Origin: Cepaea nemoralis
Lineage: Eukaryota > Mollusca > Gastropoda > Stylommatophora > Helicidae
Length of the DNA: 64,000 bases
Assembly: GCA_014155875.1 (NCBI GenBank)
Contig: JACEFZ010001343.1
Span: 186,001-250,000, forward strand
Direction of reading: 5' to 3'
Below, in pieces: positions 36,985 through 48,030 of the stretch. A program made the translations under genes and the position numbers. Below the pieces are notes generated by a model. It searched no databases and was not told the origin of the DNA. It saw only the letters and a list, made by a program, of their open reading frames with translations. Each line of letters starts with the position of its first letter. Position 1 is the first letter of the stretch.

Positions 36985-37095
36985 GAATTGATTGATTGAT
37001 TGATTGATTGAGGAACCGATATCACAGCATTCGGGGAATTCCCATAAGCGCTCCGTCCCCATCCTCAGCAGCCAGCGAAGAGTTCCAACTCCTTG
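36985..37095 (-). repeat. I/Nimb-like LINE 3' end with (AATC)n tail
   Basis: Minus-strand frame VGTLRWLLRMGTERLWEFPE, CCDIGS, followed directly by AATC/TCAA repeats. Very close to 23,252-23,348. Confidence 0.75.
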
Positions 37096-37129
37096 AATGT
37101 GCAATGAAAGTGATTCTTCACCAACCAAA

Positions 37130-37400
37130 CCCCATCAAACATCAGTTACAGCTAGGACTCTAGCCTGTCGATCCAGTCAGAACGTGTTTGAATCCCCCTC
37201 AAGGCGGTTTTTAAAAAAAAAAACGTGATCTGGGCTTCCAAGTTATTAGTTGCATATCCTTTACAGGTTATAACAGTCAACCCCAGCATTTTTGTGCTGT
37301 TTTGTTATTTCTTGACAAGCTTACTTTTACTAGTTTGCCATTGCTTTCTGAACGACCGGCACTCATACCATTGTGTGAAAACCAATGCAAGGTGGTCTGC
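37130..37400 (-). repeat. SINE family C copy
   Basis: Minus strand shows GGTCGTTCAGAAAGCAATGG, CAAACTAGT, CTTGTCAAGAAAT, AATGCTGGGGTTGACTG and TAAAGGATATGCAACTAA. A tRNA-like region with GTTTGAATCCCCC sits at the left on the plus strand; it may be a separate head. Confidence 0.6.
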
Positions 37401-37656
37401 TTTCAAATCACCAGATGCTGTGTTTCAAATTCAGTATGACGAATTGCATTCAAAAGCCCTTCACCCTTCCAGGTTCACGCAGCCTAAAGTGGACACCCAA
37501 AAATGTTCTACAAAATAAAGGCGGCCAGCATGGTACTAACAACATCACCATGGAGATCTATAAACAACAATATGAGACTAGCACCATATACCCAATATGG
37601 CCTGATGCTGCGGAGAAAAGTCTTATAGTTTAACTGCAAGAGCTACTAGAACTGAC

Positions 37657-37815
37657 CGACATCCACTTCTCTGTTTGAAGCAGAACAAAGCCCACAAGTG
37701 CATACGACCACAGAAACATCAGCAGAGTTTTCCGGATGAAGCGGCCCAGTAGATCCAGTACTGTCAGGTGTTTCAAATGGTCAAAGATATGAAGCTGTCC
37801 TAGTATCTGTTTTAC
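37657..37815 (-). CDS. LPCAT3: LPCAT3-like exon 8 of those seen
   Basis: 53 codons, phase 0 at both ends. Acceptor ...ATTCTTCTTAG, donor GTCAGT. Reads VKQILGQLHIFDHLKHLTVL, then a hydrophobic helix and ends LLQTEKWMS. It aligns with the penultimate membrane segment before the VYxSxYF helix. The match to family members is moderate; the exact fit of length and phases on both sides is the stronger evidence. Confidence 0.8.
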
Positions 37816-38740
37816 CTAAGAAGAATACAAATGTACTGGATGTTTATCATCATTGCAATCATGTTGAGACGGATAATGGACAGCCAGTCCGCTTTGCATC
37901 AGCCAGTGAGAATTGACCTACTTTAGCTTCATCACGACGTACCCAACGTCAGACATTATTAGCATTCATTGTTGAATCTCCGTAAACAATACTCAAATGC
38001 TTGTGGATGTGAATCAGGGATTCGCCTTCAGCATTATAAAAATCTATTATATTATGTTGCTTTAACCAAATTTTTTGGGTGGCCATTTTTAAACCGTTAC
38101 TGTTGCGCAACCTGTGACTGAAACAGGTTGGTAGTGATACATAGTGTAGAAGAGTATTTGAGGAATCCCGTTAAATTAATAAATTGCAAACCGATAAAGT
38201 ATTTAGATAGATAAAAAAAATAGGAGGCATTACTTATTGAGCATCCCTCGTATAACTGCAGCGAAATATGCCAGACAATAAATCAAGCATTATTTTATCT
38301 ATGGGGTCTGTGTTTAAATGGCATCATTAGTTTTTTCATGACCAGCATTGCTCTGGGTATGACCCAGACTCCTAATAATGGACACTAGACATTTTCAAGA
38401 TTTTCTGGGAATTGTTGGCGAAGGAAAGGTGATGAGAAAAGGGAACAGGCCATCCCAGCTCATTCAGTTGTGTGCTAGAATATGTGAAGTCCTGACATTT
38501 TACACCCCAATGGCAGTACCCACCATGGGACCGCCTTAACCTTTAATTATATACTGGTGTAAAGAGACAGGTACAGGACTTTCACTTTCTAAATGTTAGG
38601 GGTCTTAACTCTTTCAGTTCCACACAACACATGAGCGTGATGGATTCTTTCTCTTGAATCTCAGCCACCTATACATCTTGTGTTCTCTTAGTTTTCACAG
38701 TTGGTCAGGAAGTCTCTGTGGCTAAGTGGTAACATACTCA
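37816..38740 (-). other. Intron sequence, nothing recognised
   Basis: AT-rich intron between exons 7 and 8 with no frame or repeat that I can name. Confidence 0.5.
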
Positions 38741-39434
38741 AGAGCCATAACATAATGGAGTGCTGTAATATACTCAAGAGCCTTAATATACTCAAGAGCC
38801 GTAATATACTCAAGCACTGTAATATACTCAAGAGCCGTAATATACTCAAGAGCCATAATATACTCAAGAGCCGTAATATACTCAAGAGCCATAATATACT
38901 CAAGCACTGTAATATACTCAAGCACTGTAATATACTCAAGAGCCATAATATACTCAAGCACTGTAATATACTCAAGAGCCGTAATATACTCAAGAGCTGT
39001 AATATACTCAAGAGCTGTAATATATTCAAGAGCTGTAATATACTCAAGAGCTGTAATATACTCAAGAGCTGTAATAAACTCAAGAGCTGTAACATACTCA
39101 AGAACTGTAATATTCTCAAGAGCAGTAACATACTCAAGCACCGTAACAAGAGCCGTACTCAAGAGAAACAAGAGCCGTAATGTACTCAAGAGCTCTAACA
39201 TTTCCAAGAGCCCTAAGATACTCAAGAGCCATAACATATTAAGAAGTAGTAACATACTCAAAGAGTAGTAACATACTCAAGAGCAGTAACATACTCAAGA
39301 GCTGTAACATACTCAAGAGCAGTAACATACTCAAGAGCAGTAACATACTCAAGAGCAGTAACATACTCAAGAGCCATAACATATTAAGAAGCAGTAACAT
39401 ACTCAAGAGCCATAACATATTCAAGGGCTGTAAT
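38740..39434. repeat. 18-bp minisatellite, left block
   Basis: About 38 copies of AATATACTCAAGAGCCGT with SCATAA/CTGTAA variants. Because 18 is a multiple of 3, long open frames appear on both strands; these are not genes. The block continues at 41,357 after an inserted LINE piece. Confidence 0.96.
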
Positions 39435-41356
39435 TCCAATTTCAATTCCAATTTTTGAAAAAAAAAATAATTCCAAATTCGGTCTCATCTAGCCTGCTTC
39501 CTCGGCGGTGGTTATTATTGAGAGCTGTGGTTTTTGTGGGTTCATTCACCCTGGTTCTTGTCTTGTGCGCTCTAACGAGCGAGTCCTATCTCGGACTGGT
39601 TATGTTGGTTTGTGTCTGTGACATCAGCTGGGGGAATCGGTCGGCGGCTGTCCTTTGTTCCCGTCTCCTCTGGTGCATATTTGGTAAGTGAAGTCTCCTG
39701 GCTTGACTGGTTGCAGTCCTTATAAGGACCTTTTATTTGGTCTTTTTGCCTCCTTTTTTGTGTATTTTCTGTATCAGCTTTTCGATGTTTTCATTTTCTT
39801 CCTTGTGCCCGTTTTCCCTGTCGAGTTTGAGTTGTTGTTGCCTTTCGATTTCTTCCTCTGTGGTCAGCCATGGGATGATCTCTCCGTCATCTATATAGTA
39901 TTGCGCATGGGTGTTCGTCATCCTCGTATAAATCTGGTTCTTCAGCGATACGGCAGGGCATTGATTTCCTCTTGAGTTTCTTGTACTTCTTTGCTTTTTC
40001 TTCCATGCGCCTTCTGTATTCCTTGCACTTGAGTTCGTATGTCCTCTTTATCTCTGCGATTTCTTCATCGGTAAATATTGGCGGTATTGGGGGGTCTTCT
40101 CTGCCGTCGTCAGGGTGCTCATCTCGGTTTTCTTCGGATGTCTGGTGGGATGTTGGGATATTGGCTTCCCTTTGGATGTTTCGGGCGTCGTGGTTGGACT
40201 GCTGGCTTGCAATTCAGGCTCGGTCTCTTGGTTTTCATCTCTCATCTTGGTTTCTCTGTAATTTCTTGTATGGCTTCATTTTATTTTGTTTCAGAAAAGT
40301 TCCATTTCAGCTTTCTGTAGTTGCCGCATTGATTTAATGATTTATAGGATTTCTTCGTTCTCCTTCTTCATCAGTGCCATATGATCCACTTCTTGCTTGA
40401 TGTTTTGCTGGATCTCCTTCATTTCCACCAGTAGTTTTTCATTGTCGCTGGTCGGAGTTAGTGTCAGCAGTGCCTTGACTTGTTTCTTCAACTCGTCTGT
40501 TTTTGCAGTTGATCTATTTCAGCTTGTGATATACTCATGGCTGTCTCGCACCTCTACATTGCTTCGTTGTATGGTGTCTTTGTGTTGATGGGGAGCTTTA
40601 ATACTTCTGTGCTGTTGCAGGTATGGACAGCCCAAGTATCTTGCTCCATGCTTGCCCAGGCAGTTGGCGCACTTTCTGTTGTTGTTGGGTGCTCGAAAGT
40701 CCGTTCCAGCTTGGCCAGCAGACACTCCTTGAAGGCGTGGTGATCGGCACAGTACCGGCAGATTTCCGTCTTACTGCAACATGCTGCTCTGCTGTGGCCG
40801 GCCCTCTGGTATCTGGAACATTGATTGATTCTTGGGATGAATCTCTCTGGCTGTTGTATTTTCTTGTTGATTGATACTGTGGTCGGCATTTCGCTGCCCT
40901 CCGTCGTCATTACTGCCAAGGTTGTAGGTATCTTGGAGTAGGTGATGAGCTGCTCTGCCTTCAAGAATCTGATGTGGAGGTTCTCTTCTCATAGCTGATT
41001 CAGGATTTCTTCATCTGATAGCTCCACTTGGATGCGCTTGACAACACATTTGTTTGTCGGTGTTTCTCCTGGTGTCTTTCTCCTCTCTCTGCTTCTCAGT
41101 ACGTTTGGCTCTTGTCTGTGGTGGACTGTCAACGGTCTCCCTCGTGGTGGCTTCAGTAGTAGCTGTAGTTTCAGGTTCTTTGTTACAGCTCGCAGGCAGG
41201 CTCTCTACGTTCTTCTTGTCGGCTCCCATGCTGCACATCTTGGATACCGCGTGTCTTTTGGTGTTCTTGCACCGTGCCATTTTCCCCTGTATCAGGCTTC
41301 TTGACTTGTTCAGGTGACTTGCTTGATAGCGCTCGCCGTTGCGACTCGACGAGAGA
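39435..41356 (-). mobile_element. 1.9-kb LINE insertion carrying only ORF1, inside the 18-bp minisatellite
   Basis: Flanked on both sides by GCTGTAAT (39,427-39,434; 41,357-41,364), which is part of the minisatellite unit. Minus orientation: a 5' region near 41,340, an ATG at 41,280, ORF1 with zinc knuckles, then an A/T-rich end with TTGGAA repeats at 39,435-39,475. There is no endonuclease or RT. Structurally it is an ORF1-only (half-LINE) copy, unless the RT part was lost. Confidence 0.75.
39733..41280 (-). pseudogene. LINE ORF1 (gag-like) with zinc knuckles, frameshifted
   Basis: Pieces in order: MARCKNTKRHAVSKMCSMGA with a charged linker (41,280-41,011); a middle part at 40,964-40,554 with NQCSRYQRAGHSRAAC and ICRYCADHHAFKEC; a third knuckle KCANCLGKHGARYLGC in another frame (40,725-40,519); then coiled, charged C-terminal segments (40,245-40,048; 39,921-39,733). 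Three Cys/His knuckles in a row are typical of ORF1 in I and Jockey group LINEs. It would bind element RNA. At least three frame breaks make it inactive. The first knuckle has Tyr in place of its second Cys. Confidence 0.75.
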
Positions 41357-41665
41357 GCTGTAATATACTCAAAGGCTGTAATATACTCAAGAGCTGTAAT
41401 ATACTCAAGAGCAGTAACATACTCAAGAGCTGTAATATGCTTAAGAGCAGTAACATACTCAAGTGCCATAACATACTCAAGAGCCATAACATATTCAAGG
41501 GCTGTAATATACTCAAGAGCAGTAACATACAAAAGAGCCATAACATACTCAAGAGCAGTAACATAGTCAAGGGCTGTAACATACTCAAGAACCATAACAT
41601 ACTCAAGAACCACAATATACCCAAGAGCTGTAACATACTCAAGAGCCATAATATACGCAAGAGCA
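41357..41665. repeat. 18-bp minisatellite, right block
   Basis: Same unit as 38,740-39,434, about 17 copies, resuming directly after the LINE insertion. Confidence 0.95.
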
Positions 41666-41929
41666 GAAGAAAAAAAAACATGAATAGGAACAATAAATCC
41701 ATAACTGCTCACTTCATCATGAATCATAGAGAGCAGGTGTTAAAATGAAACATGACGCCTATGGTTCACTATGAACAAACTGAAGCCATTTTATCACATG
41801 ATCACATTATATATTTAGCCCTGGTTTAACGTGTTATGAGCCACCTGCAGTTTTGCTCACCATTAATAAAACATGAAGCTATAAGTGTCATAGCTTATAT
41901 TACACTGTTGTATTCTTTCTCTCATTCAT

Positions 41930-42081
41930 TTTTGTTCTAGAAATGTCAGCACAAGATGTTTTCGTCTTTTTCTCATTTGCTGTTCTAGTTACATCTGAAA
42001 AAGTTTTCATCATCATCATCAATCATCATCATCAATCATCATCATCAGTCATCATCAATCAATCATCATCATCTTTTCTTC

Positions 42082-42120
<39 letters not shown>

Positions 42121-42160
42121 TTCTTCTTCTTCTTCTCATTTGCTGTTCTAGTCAGTTAGC
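41930..42160. repeat. ATC/CTT microsatellites within a diverged tandem unit
   Basis: Starts with an AAATGTCAGCACAAGATGTT unit (also repeated at 42,285-42,470), then ATC repeats at 42,007-42,120 and CTT repeats. Confidence 0.85.
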
Positions 42161-42275
42161 TAGTTAGTTGCGGTTACAACTTCACAGCAAAGGTTCGTCC
42201 GTTCCTGTGCCAGTGAATATCACATAAAATGCTCCTCACTGCTCCATGTGAAAAGTGGAACATATACATAAGTCT
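42160..42275 (-). repeat. Dispersed repeat D, copy 1
   Basis: Shares AACTTCACAGCAAAGG-like sequence, CCTGTGCCAGTGAATATCA and GCTCCATGTGAAAAGTGGAA with 42,915-43,040. One end carries GTTA repeats, like a LINE or SINE 3' tail read antisense. Confidence 0.65.
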
Positions 42276-42284
42276 CAACAGACC

Positions 42285-42470
42285 AATGGATGTTCTAGTT
42301 ATGTCTGCATAAGATGTTTTCTTCCCCTCATTCGCTGTTGTTTTAAAAATGTCTGCACAAGATGTTTTTTCCCCTAACTCGCTGTTGTTTTAAAAATGTC
42401 CGCAAAAGATGTTTTCTTCCCCTCACTCACTGTTGTTTTAGAAATGTCTGCACAAAATGTCCATATTATT
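42285..42470. repeat. Tandem unit of about 55 bp, three to four copies
   Basis: Each unit holds AAAATGTCTGCACAAGATGT, TTTCTTCCCCTCA and TCGCTGTTGTTTT. Confidence 0.85.
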
Positions 42471-42914
42471 TTGAGGATGTTTACTGCTGTAATACAGTGA
42501 CAAGGGAGGCACTGGAGAACATCACGACAACTGGAAAGATCAGCAGTAAAGAGACAGATTCAGACTGAAAGAAATAATAAATACTATCACAAGCAAATAA
42601 GCATTTGGACACAATCCTAAATGCTATCTGATCAGGAACAACTTGGAATTTGAGGTTCACACAAACTACCTTCATTGTACAAGTACTACCATTAGTCTAC
42701 TACTTTATCAACCCAACAAAGGCAAAGGTGGGTGAACAGACAAAGCTATTAAAATAAGAATACAAAAGGCAAAGATTAACTGTCACAGCACAAGCAAATG
42801 TGTGGAAGTAAAAAGAAAATAACCCAGTACAAGACCAAGAATATTTAACTGCATACATTGAATCAGTGTTGTATAGATCAGAAACACAGAGAATAACTAA
42901 AACACATACTAATA

Positions 42915-43040
42915 GTCGTGTTTCCAACTTCACGGCATAGGGTACTCCCCGTAATGCTCCATTCCTGTGTCATTGAATATCATACAAAATGCTCCTCACT
43001 GCCCCATGTGAAAAGTGGAACTGACAAGAGTCTTGACAAA
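42915..43040 (-). repeat. Dispersed repeat D, copy 2
   Basis: Parallel to 42,160-42,275 over about 110 bp; the short GTTA tail is absent here. Confidence 0.65.
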
Positions 43041-43154
43041 CCAAAAACACATACTAATAAACCACAACATATTCATTAACTGGAATCTTCGAAGAATAAA
43101 AAGTCTCAAACAGTATTACAGAATCACTTATGTAGAACTTGGGAAGAGAATTAG

Positions 43155-43290
43155 AAAGTGAATAAAGAGGTGAGGAAAAGTGGAGGTTACACATTAAGAA
43201 CACCTTATAACAGTATAACTAGAAAGCGAATCAAGAGATGGGGAAAAGGAGAGGATACACATTAAGAAAACCTTATAATAGTATCAATAA
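43155..43290. repeat. Tandem duplication of about 75 bp
   Basis: Two copies, each with TACACATTAAGAA and CCTTATAA followed by CAGTAT. Confidence 0.75.
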
Positions 43291-43379
43291 AAAGTCTGTT
43301 GTCTAATACTCACAGGGCAAATTAAATAGGTGACCTAAACATATGCAAAAAAGAATTAGACAGAGATTAAAAATATGGG

Positions 43380-43490
43380 AAGGGCATTTAGGTAGTTAAA
43401 AGAGATAGCAACAGATAAAATGGCCTGGCGTGAGTTAAGAAAGGGTATATACTCTAATGAGGAATGAAGGGCATAAGAAGAAGCCTTCCA
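43380..43490 (+). repeat. LINE C-terminal relic
   Basis: Translation EIATDKMAWRELRKGIYSNE resembles the DRxxWRxLVxGL end of RTE/CR1-type LINE ORF2, followed by GAAGAAG. Short and weak. Confidence 0.4.
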
Positions 43491-43594
43491 CAAGTGCTCA
43501 TCACCTGCCACACACCACTGAGAGGAGGCTCAAGACTAAGTACAAGTCTGCAGCACTGTGGACATTCCATTGTGGACATACCAGAATGCAAACT

Positions 43595-43790
43595 CCACCT
43601 TACAGTCCATGCTGTTTGGCGTTGGTCATCATGTCTGTACACAGCTTTCTGTCTTATGCACTGCCAATCTTTTTATAGTCCATGCCGTGTGGTGTTGGTC
43701 AGCACAAGCTTTCTCTCTTATGCACTGCCAATCTACTTACAGTCCATGCCATGTGGCATTGGTCACTGTGTCCATCCACTGCCATCTGTA
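43595..43790. repeat. Three copies of a unit of about 65 bp
   Basis: Each has AGTCCATGCCGTGTGGTGTT, GGTCA, then TATGCACTGCCAATCT. Confidence 0.85.
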
Positions 43791-44084
43791 CTGCTAATCC
43801 TTTCTGATACAGATTCCCCCATGTCTTGATGTCAAACTCAGTATCTTCTCTCCTGGTCTCATCCTGCCCCACCTCCCTTCCAACATTCCACCATCACAAT
43901 GTAATCCAGCTTTCCCCTTCTCATGACATATCCAAAGAATATGGACTTGTCTTCTGATGCGAGTAACCAGTTTTCTTTGTGAGTAACTTATGTCAAGACA
44001 TCCTCATTACACTTTTAATCTATTCAGTTTTCTCATCATTCTTCCATAAAATCATATCTCTGCATCTTGCACATAATTCCTCCG

Positions 44085-44585
44085 GTTAGGAGATGGTGGG
44101 GGATGTTTGTAGGGGTGGGCTCGGGATCTGTGAGTGGGCTGGGGGAGATGGGAGATTATGTGGGTGGGTGTGGAATTTGTGTGTGGGTAGGTCCGGGATA
44201 TGTGAGTTGGCGGGGAGATGTGTGTGTGCGTGGGGGATGTGTGGCTGAGGAATGTGTATTTGGCTGGGTGGTTGGAGGTGTGTGGGTGGAAGAGGATATG
44301 TGGGTGAGTGATTGTTGGTGGGTAATGGGATGGGTAGAGGATATGCTAGTGGTTGGGGAGATGTGTGTAGGTGGGTGGATGTGTGTGGGTGGGGGATGTG
44401 TGGGTTAGGGAATGTATGTGTGCTTGGGGTGTGGGTGAATGGGATGTGTGGTGGGTGAGAGGTGTGTGTGGGTGGGGGAGATGTGTAGGTGTAGGGATGT
44501 GGTGGATGGGTGGGGGGCATGTATGTGTGTGGTTGGGTGAGGGGGTTGGAGTGAATGGGGGATATGTGGGTGGGTGGTGGATGTG
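44085..44585. repeat. GT/GGGT-rich low-complexity block
   Basis: 500 bp strongly G+T biased on the plus strand, with GTGGGTGGGGGATGTGTGGG variants. The frames on both strands are artefacts. The strand asymmetry and G runs would allow G-quadruplexes. Confidence 0.9.
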
Positions 44586-44649
44586 TCACATAACATTGTA
44601 ATATGCATTGTTTATGTTTACAAAATTCATTTGACAATGTTTTTTCCTA

Positions 44650-44762
44650 TGCACTGTTGATGAAAGAAAGATGAGTGATTGGAAGGGCCGAATGTAAGAC
44701 GGGCCTGCGTGCCCAATTTGTTACCCTTTGAAAATAAAGTCTGTTCGTTCGTTCATTCGTTC
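44650..44762 (+). repeat. LINE-type 3' end with (GTTC)n tail
   Basis: Ends CTTTGAAAATAAAGTCTGTTC then GTTC/ATTC repeats. CCTTTGAAAATAAA followed by short tandem repeats is common in CR1/Jockey-group 3' UTRs. Confidence 0.6.
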
Positions 44763-45043
44763 CTAATCTGCTGATTGTCCATAATTCACTTCCACACATG
44801 AGGAATGCCTTGACATAGCTCTTCAGAACACTTTCTCACTTCGATTGGCAAAGATATATTACAAAGAACATTCATCATCTTGTGAAATACAAACATACTA
44901 TAAATATTTTGTTTTGGGCAGCTTTTCTAAATGTTTTTACCATGTTTGCCACAGCGGTGGTCTATTTAGCCTACTCGTTACTATTTCCCAACATGCAACA
45001 GATCCTTATACAACCCCAACATGTAACAGGTCCTTATACATAC

Positions 45044-45191
45044 CTGTAGCTCTGCATGTGTGAGTACAAGCTCCAGGAAGAAGCACATATAATAGCCTGA
45101 CTGTAAACCGTGCCATAATGCCAGGTAGAACAACGTGAAGAGCTGCGACAGGATCTTACTGCCCAAAAACCTGAGCCTCTTGTAGGCGTAC
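45044..45191 (-). CDS. LPCAT3: LPCAT3-like exon 7 of those seen (catalytic His exon)
   Basis: 148 bp; the first base completes the Arg codon begun in exon 6. It reads YAYKRLRFLGSKILSQLFTL, then FYLALWHGLQSGYYMCFFLE, then LVLTHAELQ. The His of LWHG is the invariant MBOAT catalytic histidine, and LWHGxxSGY is diagnostic of the LPCAT3 subfamily. Acceptor ...ATTGATCCAG, donor CAG/GTATGT. Phase 0 at the end. Confidence 0.92.
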
Positions 45192-45411
45192 CTGGATCAA
45201 TAAACATGTGTATAAGCAGCCTGAAATAATATACAATATAATAATATATCTGAAATAATCTTCTTCTTCCCCTCTGTGTTATAATACTACTTCTCCATCT
45301 GTGTTCTATTCTGCTTTTTCTACTTTGTTTTTTCTTTCTTCCTTTTCATTTGATCTTTCTTCTTCATCTTAACCTTTTCTTCTTCTTTATCTTATCCTTC
45401 TCCTCCTCCCC

Positions 45412-45647
45412 TCATGGGGATCACTGTGGTGGAGTGGTTAAGATGTCTACCCTGCACTGTGAATGTCATGGATTCATTTTTGGACTACATCATTGGTGCA
45501 ATATTTTCAGCAGACCCTGGGGGTCATCGCTGGAGTTACAGAGTTTGTGCTCCATGCAAGGCTTTCAGTAGTAAACTCTGTGCAAAGATATTGAGCCATA
45601 TGGGATAAAACCTGGTGCAATGAAGCTGTTCATCTTACCTTTAATTT
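45412..45647 (+). repeat. SINE family A copy
   Basis: Head with GTGGTGGAGTGGTTAAG (A box) and ATGGATTCATTTTTGG in the B-box position; body CTGGGGGTCATCGCTGGAGT; end TAAAACCTGGTGCAATGAAG. Confidence 0.75.
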
Positions 45648-45648
45648 C

Positions 45649-45725
45649 TTCTTCTTTTTCTTCAGCTTCAAGATCCTTTGCTGCAGGCAGAAACCTGTTT
45701 CTATGATACTCTCTATCACTGATGA
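45649..45725 (-). repeat. Short RTE-like LINE 3' end with (GAA)n tail
   Basis: Parallel to the start (plus view) of 32,870-33,300: TTCTTC repeats, then TTTGCTGCAGGCAGAAACCT. Confidence 0.5.
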
Positions 45726-46019
45726 TGATCTTGAGCAACCTACAGTCTGGTCGTGTAGCTTGGATGTATCTAGCATATACTTCCTTTGTCTCTATCCGTT
45801 GCCCATGAATTCAACAGTTCCAAACCATGTTAATGTGTTCAGGATGCTGATAACTAACTGGCATTTGTGCAGATGCATTAGTTCCACATTACACAGTAAG
45901 AGAAAAGGTCTTTGGTTCCCATCATAGTGGGGTTATGATCCTAGGTCCATATTTTCTTGACCAAAAACCACTCAATGGACCAAGTGACTCTTTAACACGC
46001 CTTGAGTATATGTCACTAG

Positions 46020-46145
46020 CCCCATACTGTTATAGACAAATCAGCTCTCGATGTGTGATGTGATCAACATCATGTGGGCTGCCTTTACTTCCCCAGACAT
46101 TCTCTCGTACCCATTTTAGACTGGGTCCCTGGGTCAATTTATTTA
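46020..46145 (-). repeat. SINE family B fragment
   Basis: Contains CATACTGTTATAGAC, TTACTTCCCCAGACATTC and TACCCATTTTAGACTGGGT, in common with the other B copies. Confidence 0.6.
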
Positions 46146-46346
46146 AAACAAATAGGGAGTACTGAAATGTTACATCAAACTTGTGCTGCTGTATGGCAGT
46201 GAATTTTGGAATGGAACAAACAAATGAGGGAGAGCTTGGAGGTAACAGAGATGTGGTTTCTAAGACAAAAGAGCAAATACCTCAGACGGACCAGAGTAAC
46301 TAACATCGACTGAATAAAAGTGCCCAATGAAAGTAGAACATTATAC

Positions 46347-46944
46347 TAAGAGGGGGCTTTAGATGAAAACCTTAAATGTTTTGTGTGTGTGTTTGTGTTA
46401 ACTGTATTCTGAAAATGCAAAGAACAAATGTATAATTTTTCGATGTAGTCACTTAGGCGTTTAATGCAAGTCCTCCAACGCCAATAAAGTGCTTGGATTC
46501 CTGTAGAAAAAAAATTATCCTGGTCACATGTGTAATCACTCATGCACTAGCTGCTGTAGATCTTCATCGGACCGAACAGTTTTGAAATTTCCTACTCCAC
46601 TCCTACACTGGCTGAACTGACAGGCATGCTTGACCATACTTGACCTTCATTCGCTGATGAATTTCTATAGGTTTCACCCCTTCACTGATCAAAAAACAGA
46701 TAACAGAACGCTGCCCCTCTTTGATTCATATCAAAAGTGGGGCAGTCATCTTTAAACTGTCCTTATGACATCACAGTTTTCGTCTAAACTGTCCATACGA
46801 CGTCACCATATTCATCTGCATCAGATGTCACATGCTTAACACTCTTGACATCCTTAGCAACATTACTGACAGGTTACTGAACAATGGCATGGTTATTGTA
46901 ATTTCTATCACACTTTTCAGGTTTTCATTTGAAGCCTCCTTGTA
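46347..46944 (-). mobile_element. mariner-type element, internally deleted
   Basis: TA at both ends; terminal inverted repeats AGAGGGGGCTTTAGATGAAA at one end, and CAAGGAGGCTTCAAATGAAA (minus strand) at the other. The minus strand encodes an N-terminal transposase piece (SVICFLISEGVKPIEIHQRM) joined to a C-terminal piece (GIQALYWRWRTCIKRLSDYI). The catalytic DD34D part is absent and stops are present. The same derivative, with a LINE inside, is at 58,722-59,709. Confidence 0.88.
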
Positions 46945-47406
46945 ACTACATAAAAAAAAGACAGTGTTCTTTGGTGACATGATGAAAAGAGAGTCGCTGG
47001 AAATACTGAAAGATCAGCAACAGAAGAGACGGAGGTTGACTGAAAGAAGTGATGCCGGTTGGTCTAAAATGGAGGCAGGGAGGAGTACCATCTATATAAT
47101 TTATCCAAAACATTAAGGCCAAGATCTGTGGGGAGACAGAATACCTATGCCAGTTGGCAAGGCAAACGATTATGGGCGTTGTAATTGAGAACTCACTGAA
47201 ACTCCCAAATAGTTTTCTGGGTTTATAGAAATCTCATTATCTAGCATTTAAAATAACAACTGGACACACTAAGCAACACCTGAAGCTCTGCCGATCACTA
47301 TTTTTGGATCAATCTCCATTTCATTCAGTTTGATAGACTAAGAGTTAAAGAGTCTGAAAGACACAGCAAGAATGGATTGTACATGAACTCCCTCACCGCT
47401 GCTTAC

Positions 47407-47573
47407 CTGGCCATCCACTGGTTAGTATTGACATTGAAAGACTGGATAAAATCTGAAAAAGATTCTCCAGTCTCCAGTTGCCAGACTTTTATGTTGGTGC
47501 ATCCATCCCACTTTGCCACACCTTTCTCATCAACTCCATTGTAGCTCATGCCAGTAAGAATGATGCTGCCTTC
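47407..47573 (-). CDS. LPCAT3: LPCAT3-like exon 6 of those seen (active-site Asn exon)
   Basis: 167 bp, phase 0 in and phase 2 out. Reads EGSIILTGMSYNGVDEKGVA, then KWDGCTNIKVWQLETGESFS, then DFIQSFNVNTNQWMA. The KWDxCxNxKVW and SFNxNTNxW blocks are hallmarks of LPCAT3; the Asn in NTN precedes the active-site His exon and is the conserved MBOAT Asn. Acceptor ...GATACTAG, donor CAG/GTAAGC. Confidence 0.94.
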
Positions 47574-47704
47574 CTAGTATCAAAATGTCAGAAACGGTCA
47601 TTAGAGAACCAGTATTATCCCTCAACACACAACCAAACAAACAAAACACACACACTGACCCTGATTACAAATAAAATACAAACATTTATTAATTGGTAAT
47701 TATG

Positions 47705-48030
47705 TAAAATTCATTCAGTAGCATGTCCTTTGCAGAACCCCGCTCCCATAACAACCTTCCGGAAAACCTCTCGATCATAAGCAAGATGTCCCGTGTCCGA
47801 TACACCCATCTGGAGATCATCCGCCACATCCTGCACCATCTTCTCTTCGGCCTTCCTCTTCCTCTCTTCCCAGGCATATATCCCTCCATTATTGTTCTCT
47901 CCAAACTTTCATGACGTTTCAAGTGACCAAAATATCTCAATTTGTTTTGTTTTATCGTCTTTAATAGCCAACCTTCTTCAATATTCAGCTCTTGAAGTAT
48001 AGATACACTTGTTCTTTTCTTTATCCTTGA
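47705..48030 (-). pseudogene. RTE-like LINE ORF2 C-terminus with ATGA-type tail
   Basis: The frame 47,940-47,689 reads MRYFGHLKRHESLERTIMEG, then YMPGKRGRGRPKRRW, and ends RGSAKDMLLNE. GRGRPKRRW is the typical basic motif of these C-termini. At 48,030 it switches to a different repeat (48,031-48,355). Confidence 0.85.

Noticed and set aside
38688..39261. Leucine-rich or LEYITA-repeat proteins
   Set aside because: Pure translation of an 18-bp minisatellite in all frames.
44086..44637. 183-codon Pro/His/Thr-rich frame
   Set aside because: Product of the G/T low-complexity block.
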